Below, in pieces: positions 11,661-23,699 of a DNA stretch of 64,000 nucleotides. The translations under genes and the position numbers were made by a program. Numbering within the stretch: the stretch's first letter is position 1; every line of letters begins with the position of its first letter. The notes under the pieces were generated by a model. The model was given only the letters and a program-made list of their open reading frames with translations. It did no database searches and was not told where the DNA came from. This stretch comes from Selaginella moellendorffii (lineage: Eukaryota > Streptophyta > Lycopodiopsida > Selaginellales > Selaginellaceae): positions 1,654,466-1,718,465 of the forward strand of contig NW_003314276.1 of NCBI RefSeq assembly GCF_000143415.4. Reading direction: 5' to 3'.

Positions 11661-12190
11661 TCAAAAATCTTCTAGGTGTTCAGTATCAAATCAACACTTT
11701 TATAAATATGTATATCATCAAGTAAGGAAGAGACTATAGCATTATTAATAGGAAAAGTATCATCATTAAGTGGGGTAAGTATGACTCTATTAGATGCAAC
11801 GTAGGGGTCTGAAATATTCTGTAGAGATGGGAAAATATAATCAACAATAGAGGATATTATTACCATATGTAAGGTAATACAATAGATTCTGAAGGCAAAT
11901 TGGGTAAATTCATATAATTATTACCATTTCCAATTTGAAGAAGTCAATCAGCTTATAAAGAGTTGTTTTCAATTAGTCTCATATTCCTTTTTAATGGAAG
12001 TGTTCTAAAAAATTTTCATAACCTATTTATTTTTACTAAATTTGAAACAATTTGTGCTCAACGACCATATGGAATAACTGGTAGTGTTTGTCTAAGTCAC
12101 CACTTCCAATAATAAAAATTCCTCCAAAAGGTAATTCATTTATTTTTATATCTTGTAATGCTAAATTAATGGTAGAAAATGTATGTGTAT

Positions 12191-12352
12191 TGTAGCGCAT
12201 GTGATCATAGGATAAGATTTGGATATACTGTCATCGTGGATCCTTAAAACCTTGGGGGATAAATGGGGATAAAATAGCCACTAAAGGTTCTCTCATCAAG
12301 CAATTGCCCTTTTCCCAGTTGGTTTAAGAGGAGAAAGATAGGATGCGCTACA
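12191..12352 (+). mobile_element. Solo LTR of the TRIM family inside the Helitron
   Basis: A 162-bp sequence from TGTAGCGCAT to GATGCGCTACA has the same length as, and is clearly homologous to, the LTRs at 55190-55351 and 55702-55863. It is flanked on both sides by the direct repeat TGTAT (12186-12190 and 12353-12357). A perfect 5-bp target duplication around a single LTR indicates insertion followed by LTR-LTR recombination. It interrupts the helicase region, so it is younger than the Helitron. Confidence 0.88.
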
Positions 12353-12419
12353 TGTATGAACCATACTAATTTCATCCTATATGAACGCATTTTTATTTTT
12401 TCTGGCTTGCTTTACTATT

Positions 12420-12660
12420 AGCTGTAATAGTAGAAGTAGAAATTTCATTTATTGGAACAGGAAGTTTAAAAGTTATATATAATATTTGACCATTATGCAA
12501 TAAAGTGCTTACAATACCTGTCCAAGCCATACTAATTACATTTTTGTTTAGAAGTTGAAATATATGTATAAGAGTGTTAAGTAGAAAATTTTTACCAATA
12601 CTACCAGGACCATCAATGAAAATATATCAATTTTTCTCGGTTAATCGTGCTGAGGATATC
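12420..12660 (-). pseudogene. Helitron helicase, P-loop region
   Basis: Minus-strand reading gives YIFIDGPGSIGKNFLLNTL, the Walker A region of Helitron helicases with the usual GGTGKT changed to GSIGKN. ISMAWTGIVSTLLHNG follows, matching motif Ia. The altered Walker lysine-threonine pair and nearby stops mark it as dead. Confidence 0.7.
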
Positions 12661-13633
12661 ATTATATATAATCTATTGCTCATCATTAAACTGAAGTAAA
12701 TTTTGTTCTACAAAATAAATGAATTGTGTCAAATTAATATGATTATTTGCATCAAAGTTTGTATAAAATAAAAGTAATTCATAATCTTGATTGGATTTTC
12801 CATATAGATTGAATTTCCTATTTATATCATGTAAAGCACACTCATAACAAAGTAATGGATCTATTAGTATAAAATATTTAGAAAAAGAGTTTTTGCATTT
12901 TTCCCACAAGGAATAAAGATTTTTTGGACTATAAAAGACACATAAAAAAAAATATTTGTCTTAATTGTGGTGGCATTTTGAAAGAGCAAGCATCTTCTAA
13001 ACATTTTTCCCATTCTGTATTATTTGCTAGAAGTCCCATAGCAGATGCAGTAAGTTGAAATATTTCAAAATAAATATTATGAACTATTTTTAGATTGTTA
13101 AAAGAAGTAGCCCCTCTTTTGTAAAGTAATATAAAATATAAATGATAAAGTTTAGTATTAGATAAGGAAAAAAAATACATTTGTGAGATAATATTTTATT
13201 GATATCTAATGGTGAGTGCATTTATTATATGTATAATGTAGAGGAATTTTAGGATACCTATACTGCCTTGCATTTGGATCATGTCTATTTAATTCAAACC
13301 ATTTTGTTAACATAGTACCATTTTGAGTAGCTCTTTGAAGTTTAATTTGCTTATTACCTTCGATGAAATAAATATTTTCAAAATTTTCTAGATGAAGAAG
13401 AAGATGAATTATAAATGTTGAATAGCCATGAATTTTAAATTGGAAAAGTTTCTATATAGTTTCTGGAGCAGAAACATAATAGGTATTTAAAAAACTTGAA
13501 ATTTCATTCTAGTTTAAGCTATTATCATGTTGTTGAGTTGTTGAAAGGATTTTAATAGTGACATAATCATAACCTTTATAAAAATATTAAAATAGATATT
13601 TAATACTTTTTATAGTTGCATATATTTTAATAT

Positions 13634-14116
13634 TTATATGAGCTTTCTATTTTTTACAGAGGTACTTGTTATAAGGTACAACCCAATGGTTATCCATATA
13701 ATAACCATATTTAAAAATTGTATGTCCATTGTCTTGTCCATAATAATCTGGATATCCATTAACTGAAAATGTTGTTTCATAATTAAATTTTTTGGAAAAC
13801 CTTTCGAGCAAGAACTATTTTCCATGCAAGAACTATTAGGATAAAAAAAGTCCACATGGTCCATGCATATAACTATTTCAAAAATTTCAGGCTCGTCATG
13901 AGGATTTAGTAATCCAACCATGATATATTGATTAATTGCATCACGGTCTTTAATTTTATTTTCATGGGCTAGAATTCCTAGAAAATGACAATGTGGGAGA
14001 CCTCTTTTTTGGAACTCAATTGCATATATATATGCTATATATTTTCCAAATACATATCTTTTTATTGTGTCTTTCAAAAATTCTTTAAGGTTAATATGGA
14101 AAACTCTAGAGACCAA
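13634..14116 (-). pseudogene. Helitron Rep (HUH endonuclease) domain
   Basis: A 160-codon open stretch contains VSRVFHINLKEFLKDTIK, YIAYIYAIEFQKRGLPHCHF and a PEIFEIV...CSKGFPK segment, the conserved middle of the Helitron_like_N/Rep region. The HUH metal-binding pair appears as HCH within GLPHCHF. Rep cleaves and joins single strands in rolling-circle transposition. The stretch lacks the downstream catalytic tyrosine region in frame. Confidence 0.8.
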
Positions 14117-14301
14117 ATTAGGACAGTCTTTAGGACTTTCATTTGGATGTAAGTGTTTTATAATTTCTATTCATTTAGGTTTGCAAGTGAAAGTAAAGAA
14201 AATATCTAGTTTTGAATAATGAGTAACAATTGCCATTGCATCTTGATAATTTAGTTGCATTGCTCTAGGTTGAAGGTAGTATAACAATTTTACTGGGGTT
14301 T

Positions 14302-14450
14302 ATATTTTCATTTAAAACATGATTTGCAACATAATCCATAAGACTAATATACATTTCTACTCATATTTTTTTTTGGTGGGTACGATAGTAATATTGATAA
14401 TATTATAATATATAGATTATGTTGCAAATCATGTTTTAAACTGAAAATAT
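14302..14450. repeat. 35-bp inverted repeat (fold-back) within the Helitron
   Basis: The left arm at 14302-14336 and the right arm at 14415-14450 are near-perfect reverse complements (AACATGATTTGCAACATAAT / ATTATGTTGCAAATCATGTT) around a loop of about 78 bp. The structure lies in the Rep coding region, where a hairpin is not expected. Confidence 0.85.
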
Positions 14451-15099
14451 GCATCAATAATTATGCATTGACAATATATTGTTGAGTAAGCTTGCTAGCA
14501 TGTAAGATTTGGTCAAAACCTAATTGTAGTGTGTCTCTTTTAGATAAGCGATATGCCTAATATAAAAGTAATGTAGTTTGACATTGTCACATGTTCACAA
14601 TATTTGTATGCCATCCTTTATCACCAAAAGAAAATATCCAAAGATAAACCATAGGATCACCATTAACACCAAGTGGTTAAATCTTTCTAGAATGATTTAC
14701 CCTGGAATATATATCAATTTCCCCATCCACATGGGGGTTCTTCATTCTCATTAACAAAAAAAATAGCAACATCATTTGTTTGTGGTATATTATAATGTCA
14801 ATTATCTGTTCCTTCATTTCTTAGTAACATATAAACACCATGTAAAGGATGGCCTGTAACTACTACTTCATGAAGTTTTTTTTATTCCATTTCATACATC
14901 ATTCTGTAAGCATGTGCATATGAATTAATATGACAAAGGAGTGTATCAAGATATAATAGTAAATCTTACTCACAACTTGTATTAAATGGGTTTTGATGCC
15001 TTATATATGTGGCTTCTTGTGTATCTAGCATATAAAGTTGCCCGTAAGATGGACTTTGATCACCAGAAGAATGTGATGACATGACACTATGGTAAATCG

Positions 15100-15330
15100 A
15101 CCTATGAATTCTAAATTAATAAAGACTATTACCCCTTAAAGTGTCAATGTTAGCACCCATTGATGCAAATGCAAAGGCACTATTATAGTGTTTAATATTA
15201 GTTCTGAAATTAGAGTTTTTGTTTTGCTTGTAAAGTGTAAGTAAAGTATTTGGCAAAGGTAATACAGTTGGCAATATCACTTGACTATGTTGACAACACA
15301 TAGTAATGTTCTCATTTTTAAAATGTGATA
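15100..15330 (-). pseudogene. Helitron N-terminal domain fragment
   Basis: Reads LTLYKQNKNSNFRTNIKHYN then SAFAFASMGANID, matching the conserved N-terminal block of plant Helitron proteins (NIRxYNxALAFxSxGA). It is the first recognisable coding piece after the proposed 5' end at 15720. Confidence 0.7.
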
Positions 15331-15729
15331 CATTACAAATAACACAAATAGATGATAAAAAACCATGAAATTTGTGAATCTTTATAAATAGTGTGACTTG
15401 CTAGTGTGGTTTGTGAAGGTGGAGATGGTGTAGTGGATATTGCTTGATATGTATATATTTCATTTTAATTTGAAGCGGCTCAGGTGTTTATCAAAATTGT
15501 TAGTATCGAAATTCTTATCTAAATGATTGGTATTTTTTATAGTTCTAAGAAGATGACGAAGGTGAGGCATAATTTAAAATTTTCAAGTACAAAGCTAGAA
15601 AACTATAGCTTATGCAGGTTCATGTTTGTAAACAAACTTGAATTTACAAGAGAAATATGAAATAGTGTTTGGAGGTTAAGGATATAAACAAACATGAATG
15701 CTGTATGGTTAGAAGAAAGATTGACTTTT

Positions 15730-15892
15730 TGTAGCACACCTTATGTCTCTCCCCTTAAGCTAACTGGAAAAGGGGCAATTGCTTGATGAGAGAGCCTTTA
15801 ATAGCTATTTTATCTCCATTTATCCCTCAAAGTTCCAAAGATCCATGGTAACAATATATCTAAATCTCATCCCATAATCACATGCGCTACAC
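15730..15892 (-). mobile_element. Solo LTR of the TRIM family beside the Helitron
   Basis: A 163-bp match to the 162-bp TRIM LTR (TGTAGCACACC to ATGCGCTACA), in the same orientation as the full TRIM at 55190-55863. The flank CTTTT (15725-15729) recurs at 15894-15898, one base away from the LTR end, a slightly imperfect 5-bp target duplication. It lies 9 bp outside the proposed Helitron 5' terminus. Confidence 0.82.
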
Positions 15893-15899
15893 CTTTTGT

Positions 15900-18205
15900 T
15901 GCAAGCTATTGTGATTTTTGGTGGTGCCTTTAAGCCCAAAACCTAATTGTGAGATTTAGGGTTATATAAAGCAAGAGCTAAAAAATTATGTCATGCCGAA
16001 TACAGATTGGATCTAGCCCATTTGGGCAATTGGGATTTCCATAGCATCACAAGGCATCGAGGTTTATGGCTGCCTTAGCTACAGCGGTAGTGGTGTCAGA
16101 TCGGTCATCGCCATAGCTCGAGAATCTCCAGTGCCACCACAGAGCAACAGTCACAGTGGAGCTGATCCAAGGCATTGAAATCGTGATCGGCAGCGATGGA
16201 TCGACCACAAGAGTGCCATAGATTTCAATCCCTCTCTAGTCACCAAGAGATCTCTGGTGACAAAGGTTTTCTTGTAGTCTGATCTAGATTTTCAAGAGGA
16301 TCAAGTGCTCCAGCATCACCAGCAGCAGTACAAGATCGAGTCAGGCACACAGGTGAAGGGAAAAATTGAGTTTGTAGTTGTACACCAAGTACCTCTTCTC
16401 TAGCTTCCTTATGCTTTAGTTTGATGACATCAAGTGTAGGAATGCATTTCAGCTACATTTGGGAATGATGTTTCATCTGCATGTGTAGTTTAAATGGGGG
16501 CTTAGGTCACTTCTATAATTTGCATTGAGGCAAGGCTGTGTAAAATTTTTGTCGCTGTTTTAACTACAATTGTTTTCTACTATTAGGATAGAGTGCTATA
16601 TTAGTCTGTCAAAAAATTCTTGCATATGGTGGAGAGGTACATCATGTGAGTTCACGTGCTTTTCTAACTTCACGTGAACTATAGGACATATCAAGATGTC
16701 TTTTATGGGTCCAACAACGGCACGGGAACTGGCCCCTCGTGAAAACTGTCAGAATACAAGAGGAGTTTATAACGCTTTTGAGTTTCTATAAAATGTGAGA
16801 GTTTCCTGGGATTTCCAGTATGATGAGACTTCTTTGCGTTGTAGGTTTTGGACTCTTATTCCGAAGATTCTGAAGAAAACTATACCAAGGCCAGTTCCCT
16901 TTGCTAAAGGATTTGTTAAATCACTCAAGTAAGGTTTTCTTTGTTGCTGTCAATTTGAACTCCAATGCTAATGCTTGCAAAATTCATAGGACTAATGCTA
17001 TGGAGTTTTTTTCCAAATTGAAGAATGGTGATGATTATAGAAAGGAAGCATTTAGAAGCAGCTAGTTTGTATACAGGCTTTTATTTGAAGTATATCCATG
17101 CCTCCTCATGAATGGTCTAATTTATAGAGAAAGTCAAGTATACTGTCATTTATTAAATCTTAGGGACATTCTTAATGTGTCACTTGAACTTAGCCACAAT
17201 TTTCAGTGATGGTGGCCCTTGAGCTTTACAAATAACTTGTGTTGCATGCAAATAGCTGGTATTGGGAAAGATTTGAAGTATGTGTCAGTTGCATTGGTGG
17301 TTATTGAAAGCCATCCAGTTGTATGTAGTACTTAAAGATGAAGTTTTTGTCATATATCCTCCTGGTAATCCTTTCTTTTTTTTTTTTAATTGAGCATGAC
17401 TCAATTGCCTTATAGGTTGGAGGAGTAGCCTCTACACCTAGCATTGCCAAATTTATTGAAGATAAGTGTGTATTTTGATTCATTTTATCAATCCCTTATG
17501 TTTGTACCATGCAAAATTGTCTACTTAATTCAAGTGACAAAGAAATGAGCGACAAAGCTCCCAAGCTTGAGGTCAGCAGCATGTAGGCAAGATAGATATT
17601 TGTTTTTTGGCCAGGTAAGCAAAGGCATAGGTACCATTAGAAATGGTGTAGCCACCAAGTTAAATTGTGTATCACATAATTTCGAATTTAAAGCTGTAGT
17701 GTCTATAGTTCAAAATTATCATCTATGATACACCAAGTCATAATGTTCCTACATTTTAAAGAAGTCACAAAGATGATTAGGATGCCTGCTTTGGTGGAGA
17801 GTTTTGCAAGAGATTTGAGGTTGTAATAATACAATGGATCTCATATACAACTATGCAGCAAGTTTATAGACAATATATTGTACAAACAGAAAATGGAAGC
17901 ACACTAAAACAGGAAATGAAAGTGAATAGTACTTTAATCAACCTTGAACACAATCACTTTTGGCGAGCTTTGATCAGCACTAGTCAAGAATCAGAAGTGG
18001 TCTATTGATGGCTTATTTGTCTCCAAAAGTTTGATTGCCCCAGGCATTCGAGTAGAAGTGAACATTTTTAGAAACTGGCTAGGAGTGACACCATATCCTT
18101 GGTGTATATAAGTGTCCTTCATGTAAATGTCTTAGGGGTGGCCAGTATCTGGATAGAATTTGTCATGAACTTGCAAAGTTTGAAAAAATGTTCATTTGTT
18201 CTTGC
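15900..18205. other. Unassigned 2.3-kb region
   Basis: Only short frames are present. The plus-strand stretch at about 16790-16930 (YDETSLRCRFWTLIPKIL) and the minus-strand stretch at about 18000-18200 look like eroded protein, but I do not recognise a family. I saw no LTR, Helitron end or RNA gene. Confidence 0.35.
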
Positions 18206-18210
18206 AATGA

Positions 18211-19337
18211 TGTAGTGCATGTGGTTTTGACCCTTTATCTTATGGTGATTTACCATAGGATAACACCACGAAGTGGAACCTAAACCCTTTTTATGCCATG
18301 TGACACATGCCACATGTCCAAAGGACAATGGTGTAGAACCCGAGGTTCAGGGCCTTGAGCCACTGAACGAAGGAACAGTGCCAAGCTCCCAAACATGGAG
18401 TCAAGGAGCATTAGCATTAGAGCATGGAATGACTCCCTAGCATATAGCCCAAGGAGCAAAAGAACAGGAGCCTAGAGCAACTTGGAACAATCCTAGAGTA
18501 ACCAGCATTCGAATGCCAGAACTAACACGCAAAACAAAGCCAAACGGAGTCTAGCGCTATTTCAGCATACTGGTGGCTTAATGCGAGGACATGGGTACTC
18601 CACCAGCTAGCATGGTGTGGAACTTGGGCTTAAACCCAAGCCGGACGCAAAATAAGGACATGCATGCAAATAGGAGTTAGACTATGCCTTAGGTTGGTCG
18701 ACCATGCCTGACCTACCCACTATCCCTACTATATATTTGGAACCCCCTATAGCCCCCCGCCCCCCTTTTTGAGGAACACATGCTTTGAACTTTCACCCCA
18801 AGCCCCCCTTAGTATCAGGAGTTAGTCTCTAGGACAAGCTCAAAACTTACTAAATATGGAATGTCCCTAAATTGTGAATTTGGACACGGAACGAACACCA
18901 TTGTGTTCAAGCTAATCTCTACATTCCGTAAATATGCCAAATGAGCAAATCTAGACACTTTCCATAAATAGTATTTAAAACTGAAATGAGACTAACACAA
19001 AGGGCATGATAGTGAGGGTGTTTGGCAGAATTTAGGGAATATTGAGGGACCAAGCTCAATATCATGGGGGTTCCCAACACTAGCAAGTGCAAGTCAACAT
19101 CATGAGTTTCTCGTTATCGTGCCAAGTATGCTTGACTAAATGACAACGTAAGATTTCCTTCCTTAGTGCCCTTCCAGTCTAAGTGCACATGTGATGACCA
19201 GTTTCTCAACTAGTTTAGGAGGAGACTAATAAAGGGTCTAGCAATACCAACCTCCTACCGTCATGGCAGTATAAAAAGAATATCCAAAAGGACTAGCTCA
19301 TAGGTAACTTTCGATACCTGAAATCACATTCACGACA
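18211..19337 (-). mobile_element. Solo LTR of the chromovirus family (A-related, long subtype)
   Basis: 1127 bp running from TGTAGTGCAT to CACGACA. It aligns along its length with the solo LTR at 44531-45673 and over most of its length with the LTRs of chromovirus A. It is flanked by AATGA (18206-18210) and AATGG (19338-19342), a 5-bp target duplication with one mismatch. No internal region is present. Sense orientation is minus, as in element A. Confidence 0.85.
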
Positions 19338-19342
19338 AATGG

Positions 19343-20680
19343 TGTCACCAACCAATATCTCGTGTTTGTTTCTCGACCCTAAACTTTTTGCAAACATGGC
19401 AGCCGCAACAAACAGAAATTGCTCGAGGGTTTTCAGGGATGAAATGGTCATGCACCTATTGACAAAACATGCATTCTGAACTGCTAGTATACATCAAGAA
19501 AGATATACCCCAAAGAAGTTCTTTCTGTATATGAATAAGACAAAGTGCAATTGCTTTTGTATGTGGTCCTAAGGCATATTATCAGGAATTTTCAAGACAA
19601 TAGTTGAGGGTGCAATCCTAAACACATTTTTATCTTTAGTTCCTTGGAGATTGTAGAAACTATGACTTGGCATGTCCCTAGAAAACCATGATGATTTGAG
19701 CTCATGATAAATATGGTCTATATCACCTAGCACATGCACCTACTTTTGAAGTTCATCCAAAAATTCTAGTCATAATATTACAAATACTTTATAGATGTTT
19801 TTAACTTCAAGATCATCAGCAATGAATATGATGTTTGTAGTGCTAGGCATTTGATCTACACTAGTGATTGCCATAGCAATTGTTATAGAAGTATAAGCAA
19901 AAGCATCCTCTACAAACTAACTTAGTAGAACAATGTCTGATGGTTTGACAAAATCAAGCATTGGAGGAGCCTTCTTTGGCCATGCTCGAACATGTGCGGC
20001 TATAGAAATATCTACTGAGAGACAATGGAGCCCCAAATGATATTTTGGGATTATTAACTCTAACCTTGTAGTGTTGAATACATAGCTAGTTAGATGGCTT
20101 GAAAAGGTGGCTGTATTTATCAGTATTGAAGCTATTGCAAGGTGCATGTCGTAGTTGTCAATGAAATCAATATTAAGGAACCTTGATGTTGATGCCATAC
20201 TTGTTGAGTGGACCTTATATTGAAATCATAACTGCTGTACCGAGATAATACATATATAAAAAGTAGCTCACCACCTGAATGAAATTGTAGATCCATAATA
20301 TGAACATATGTATATTATGTTTCCTAAAAGGAAGCAATCAGATTCCATATGCCAAGGTCTAGAATGCTATATAATTTACGCTTAGCTAAAAAATCCCGTT
20401 ACAAACCCATAACTAAAAAAAAAATCTAAAATTGAGCAATACCTGGCACTTGGCTGGAAGTATGTGTCTAAAAACCTAGATCTAGCTATAGAGAAGGTTT
20501 AAGAAGCAAAAAAGCCAAGTGCCAATACCACTAAAATAGTAAAGGGACTTTGAAAATGTAATGGTTGTTTGAAGTCTTCTTGTACACTATTCCTCAATCT
20601 GTAAACACTATATTATAATAGACTAAGTAGCTGAAGCACTAAGGTGCTTAGATTCTGGAAAGAAAAGTGATTAAATTCTG
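19343..20680 (-). other. Possible eroded host coding sequence, unrecognised
   Basis: Minus-strand reading near 19640-20200 gives protein-like segments, such as VHVLGDIDHIYHELKSSWFS and a 93-codon open frame at 19917-20198 (FIDNYDMHLAIASILINTA). I do not recognise the family. The frames are broken by stops, and the solo LTR at 18211-19337 sits at their end. 20200-20680 shows nothing. Confidence 0.35.
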
Positions 20681-20689
20681 CTTTATCAA

Positions 20690-22160
20690 GATAAACACAA
20701 ACTTGGTTCACTGCTCTCTCCACCCATCTCTACATCATCTAGAATTTGTTGTTGCTGCAAAGAAACATCATCTAGTAATGACTGGTAATTGCAATCTACA
20801 TGGTCTTGAGACCCCACATTAGAATCACTAGCGACCACTGCTATCGGAGAGAAAGATCCTGAATGAAGCAATTGACTAACTTTGGGTTAATCACAATTGT
20901 TGGCCCAAAGGCCTACTTAAGTTTTGCCATGTCATTAGGCAAATGCAAAACTCGCAATAGCTTTATCACTTGACAAGACAAGCAACAGGTGCAGTCACAG
21001 TCAACACATTTGCATGTGACATGTGTCACAGCGCCTTCTTCTCCCACCCCACGCGGTTTGGCTGCCTCCCATTGGCCAGGAGCAAACATCAACACTTTCT
21101 CCTCATTATTGGAGGACTTCTTGAAGAGTGTGTTCTTGAGAGCTTGAGTAGTCAAGGGGCGATTTTTTGCTGCTGGATCCATTAGAGACTTGATCAAGCT
21201 CTGGAACGCAAGAGAGAATCTAGGAAGAAGAGCGAGCTTTCCCTGGTGGATGGCTTGATACCAGACGCCAGTGGTGGTGAGTATCTCGCGAGCTTGTAGA
21301 ATGTTGCCCCTAGGGAAAACATGTTAGCTTTGTCAAGGTGGCTGTGATCATTGTTGATGAGCTCCATCGGGAGATATCTCAAGTTGCCATCCTCGTTGGA
21401 AATGGTTCCATAAATTTGACTAGTGAGGCCTAAGTTGCCAATCTTTTAGACACTATTGTGGATGTAGATCTTGTCGGGCTTCACATCCAGATGAGTGAGG
21501 CCATGTAAGTGTAAGTGCTTCAAAGTGTTTAAGAGCTGTCATGCATAACAAAATAAGAAAAGAACACAATTGAGCTGCTTACTTGAAACATCGCCTCGGT
21601 CAGCTTGTTCTTTGTGAATGTCCATCTCATCTTGTAGATTCATCTCGCATAGCTCCATTTGGATATATAAAAAGTCATTCTCAAACCATAAAGAGAAGTA
21701 GTGCACTACATTTTCATGGTAACCTGGAAGCTGGATAAGTTTTGAGGAAGCCAGTGGTAATACTGAAAGAAAAAAGCCAACTCAAGACAGAAAAGTGCCT
21801 GAACTTCTCTTAGTGCTTTCCTCTTGCAAAGAGAAAAATTTGCCAAAACAATACCATAGTCTCTTGAATATAGTGATGAACCGATCACTCAGGAAGAGCT
21901 TCCCGATGAACCGATCACTCGATGAGAGAACTGATCACTCAGTAAGTGCTCTCTCGGGAAACACATTAGTGTTAAAAAAAGAGTTCCGGAAGCATGGGGG
22001 GACATGATGTGCTGTCGCAGAGACAATGTCTTTGCATTCTCTGCTTCTTGGTTCAAATATTCATCTAAGAAAAGAAGAACAAAACGAAAAAAGCTTGAGT
22101 GAGTGTTTAAGATTGTCAAAGCAAAGCTAGACATATCACTTCTTGGTCTTTTGCTCCATA
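20690..22160 (-). pseudogene. WEE1-like protein kinase pseudogene
   Basis: Minus-strand segments in kinase order: QMELCEMNLQDEMDIHKEQA (about 21620-21680), GLTHLDVKPDKIYIHNSV (catalytic loop, about 21440-21510), KIGNLGL in place of DFG, DGNLRYLPMELINNDHSHLD and KANMFSLGATFYKLAR (about 21270-21395), and SLMDPAAKNRPLTTQALKN (about 21130-21190). The LDVKPDNIY and RYxPxE signatures resemble plant WEE1, the inhibitory CDK Tyr-kinase. A TAA-type stop follows the catalytic loop, the DFG Asp is Asn, and a frameshift lies near 21195. It cannot make an active kinase. Introns were not resolved. Confidence 0.65.
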
Positions 22161-22835
22161 GAGGCATCAGACCCACAAGGAATAGCTTTGAGATTTGAGC
22201 ATCATGGTCTCATTGCCAGTATTTCTCCTGCAGAAAGAAAAACCAGAAAAGAAAAGAAAACTGTTAAGTTGAGAGCATAAGAAAGTGAAAACTTGTGATG
22301 GGGTTCTCGGGAAAAAAAACAGCACACAGTATTGCAAAAACAAAATCAGGAAAAGAACGAAAACAGCAAGAAAAGATACCAAGAGTTGTGCTCGAGAAGA
22401 AGAAAAGAAAGTAAAATGGACACATTAGAAAGCGCGGACACAGACAGTACCAAGACACGGTTCATTCCAGTGGTATTGAAACAGTGCCTCAGATTTGGAT
22501 TGTGAATCGGCAGCAGTAGCAGGGGCTGTCTCACCATTTCATAAACCCTAAAAAAACATTACAAAATAAAAATAATTCACTCCACATGCAACAGGTGCAG
22601 TCATGGCCAACACTTTGCATGTGCCACATGTTGTAGCACCTTCTTCTCACACCCCACCCAATTTGGCCACCTCCCATTGGCCGAGAGCAAACATCAGCAT
22701 GATTATTCGCTAACATGGTTAAAAAAATAACCCCTTTACAGTTACACCCCCATCAAGCGGCTGTGATTGGCTGGATCTGGTGGCCCAGAAAGTTCGGCAA
22801 CTCCTCCTTATTATGATAGATGATCAATGAACTTT
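22161..22835 (-). repeat. Kinase-locus 5' region, copy 2
   Basis: Homologous to 10440-11011 (details there). It includes a 63-codon frame starting MVRQPLLLLPIHNPNLRH that has a counterpart at 10620-10716 but is not recognisable as a domain. At about 22808-22822 it preserves the sequence that, in the other copy, is interrupted by the Helitron. Confidence 0.6.
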
Positions 22836-22849
22836 CGGGTTCTACAAAA

Positions 22850-23690
22850 TTTCCAATACATTTAGAATATACTTGGATATTCTAGCATATTATCTAATGA
22901 TTAAAATGTACTTAGATTAGGTTATAATGTAACAGATTACATTAAAAAGAAATAAATATATTTAAAAATCAAGCCAAGTAGGCCTATCATAACCTCACAC
23001 ATTACATACAAATGCAACAAAAAGATATAATGCTTGATTTTTGGACTTTTATTACATTTATGCAATACTTTGGTGCAGATATAGTAATGATGTCATACTT
23101 GGTTTATATGAGCTGCTTCCACACAAAAGTTATCTTGATTAATTTTGAGCTAAGATTTATTCATAATATATATATATATTCAAGTACTATGGTTGCAAAA
23201 ACTTCTCTACATAGAAAAATGTCAAGATTTACACTTTCAGGTTGCAATATTATAAACATCTTTACTTTTGCATAATTAACTTTGTATGTGTAACTACATT
23301 TACAATATTGAAAAACTTAAAATGAACTTATCCAAAATGTTGAAGTAATTATTTTTTACTGATTACTCTATCCCTGATCTACAGATAGAATATCTAATTA
23401 TATTTAACTTTAGTTATCTTTTATATTAAGAAAAGCATTGCAATATTATATTTAATCATTATGTGCAAAATAATTAATTAAATGTTTTTTAAAAAACTCT
23501 TTACATATGATATGGTACTTTATTTTTAATATTATTTTGTGTTCCATTAAACTCGATTAAAATGATATATATTGTAGTGGATGTTAATGGTGTGATTGTA
23601 GCTAATGATAATATCTTTCACAAAGGACAAAATGTTATAATTGATGTATTAAAGCAAATATGTAATGCATATTAGAACTTCCAAAAAATG
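22850..23690 (+). repeat. Dispersed repeat X, copy 2
   Basis: Aligns in direct orientation with 181-1075, with scattered indels. See copy 1 for landmarks. It carries no gene I can recognise. Confidence 0.75.
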
Positions 23691-23699
23691 ACAAACATT

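Larger units (their letters stand above)
11012..15720 (-). mobile_element. Degenerate autonomous Helitron (RepHel type)
   Basis: The minus strand carries, in order, the N-terminal Helitron domain, a Rep (HUH) domain and a Pif1-like helicase, all full of stops. I propose a 5' end TCTTTCTTCT at 15720 preceded by A, and a 3' end CTAG at 11012 followed by T. Helitrons insert between A and T without target duplication, and these ends fit that rule. A related unoccupied sequence at about 22808-22822 (TTATTATGATAGA then TGATC) supports the left boundary. The stem upstream of CTAG is weak (AGCAC...GTGCT). A solo 162-bp LTR has inserted at 12191-12352. Confidence 0.75.
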
